Shown here one piece after another: positions 63,648 to 64,000 of a stretch of DNA of 64,000 nt. The position numbers were made by a program, and so were the translations under genes. Source of the DNA: Serratia sp. AKBS12 (GTDB lineage: Bacteria > Pseudomonadota > Gammaproteobacteria > Enterobacterales > Enterobacteriaceae); contig NZ_JANUSB010000015.1 of NCBI RefSeq assembly GCF_024793895.1, positions 1 to 64,000 on the forward strand, read 5' to 3'. The notes beneath the pieces were generated by a model. The model was given only the letters and a program-made list of their open reading frames with translations, was not told the DNA's origin and searched no databases. Every line of letters begins with the position of its first letter. Positions within the stretch are counted from its first letter, which is position 1.

Positions 63648-64000
63648 GTGGCAAAGAACATTCAAGCCATTCGCGGCATGAACGACTACCTGCCGGAAGA
63701 TACGGCATTATGGCAGCGTATTGAAGGCACCCTGAAACAGGTGCTGGGCAGCTACGGTTACAGCGAAATCCGGTTGCCGATTGTAGAGCAGACCCCGTTA
63801 TTCAAACGCGCGATCGGTGAAGTTACCGACGTCGTGGAAAAAGAGATGTATACCTTCGATGACCGCAACGGCGAAAGCCTGACGCTGCGCCCGGAAGGCA
63901 CCGCGGGCTGCGTGCGCGCCGGCATCGAACACGGTCTGCTGTACAATCAGGAACAGCGTCTGTGGTACATCGGCCCGATGTTCCGTTACGAGCGCCCGCA
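63648..64000 (+). CDS. hisS: Histidyl-tRNA synthetase, N-terminal part, runs off the right edge
   Basis: Charges tRNA-His. The visible 117 codons begin with GTG 63648 ([20 protein letters not shown]). They include the class II motif 2 region with [20 protein letters not shown] and [12 protein letters not shown]. The rest of the catalytic domain and the anticodon-binding domain are outside the window. It is downstream of ispG as in E. coli. No disruption is seen in the visible part. Confidence 0.97.
   Translation, partial: MAKNIQAIRGMNDYLPEDTALWQRIEGTLKQVLGSYGYSEIRLPIVEQTPLFKRAIGEVTDVVEKEMYTFDDRNGESLTLRPEGTAGCVRAGIEHGLLYNQEQRLWYIGPMFRYERP

Overview
The window is a Serratia-like (Yersiniaceae, Enterobacterales) chromosomal segment. 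Nearly all the proteins are close in length and sequence to Escherichia coli core proteins. Gene order follows the E. coli 54-58 min region with rearrangements (ssrA-smpB-ratAB-bamE-recN-nadK-grpE; nadB-rpoE-rseABC; lepAB-rnc-era-recO-pdxJ-acpS; purL-glmY-glrK-qseG-glrR; glyA; the isc operon; ndk-rlmN-pilW-rodZ-ispG-hisS). Three traits point to Serratia/Yersinia rather than E. coli: a glutamine-dependent NadE next to glnB, a roughly 126-bp repeat of a type common in Yersinia, Serratia and Photorhabdus, and yfhH next to murQP. The species call is inference from memory of these genomes; no search was run.

Layout. 1-1000: a truncated P4-type integrase reading out of the left edge next to the 3' end of ssrA (tmRNA), so the left edge is probably the end of an integrated island. 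1000-15500: RNA quality control (smpB), outer-membrane assembly (bamE), DNA repair (recN with two SOS boxes, ung), NAD metabolism (nadK, nadB), heat shock (grpE with a sigma-32 promoter), anaerobic stress (grcA with a perfect FNR box), srmB, trmN and the sigma-E operon rseD-rpoE-rseA-rseB-rseC. 14646-17020: an interruption of the usual rseC-lepA junction, holding an unrecognised membrane protein, a decayed acyltransferase pseudogene and AT-rich sequence without a gene. 17024-23830: lepA-lepB-rnc-era-recO-pdxJ-acpS and the ferredoxin gene yfhL. 23881-27174: yfhH (RpiR family) divergent from murQP. 27178-34183: pgpC, tadA, mltF and purL with a PurR box. 34184-38840: hairpins, three GlrR boxes, a sigma-54 promoter, the glmY small RNA and glrK-qseG-glrR. 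38905-43895: nadE, glnB, hmp (NsrR site) and glyA (PurR site). 44052-50025: hcaT, csiE, a ZevAB-like zinc uptake pair with a Zur-like box, suhB and trmJ. 50233-55941: iscR-iscS-iscU-iscA-hscB-hscA-fdx-iscX. 56008-64000: the short repeat, pepB, sseB, ndk, rlmN, pilW, rodZ, ispG and the first part of hisS.

Most of the window is ordinary housekeeping DNA. I found no CRISPR array, no defence island and no plainly undescribed multigene system. The points most worth following are the Zur-box/ZevAB pair at 46.6-48.3 kb, the ssrA-integrase junction, the short terminated leader before rlmN, the twin palindromes between yfhH and murQ, the inverted repeat with an NsrR-type half-site upstream of iscR, and the extra material between rseC and lepA.
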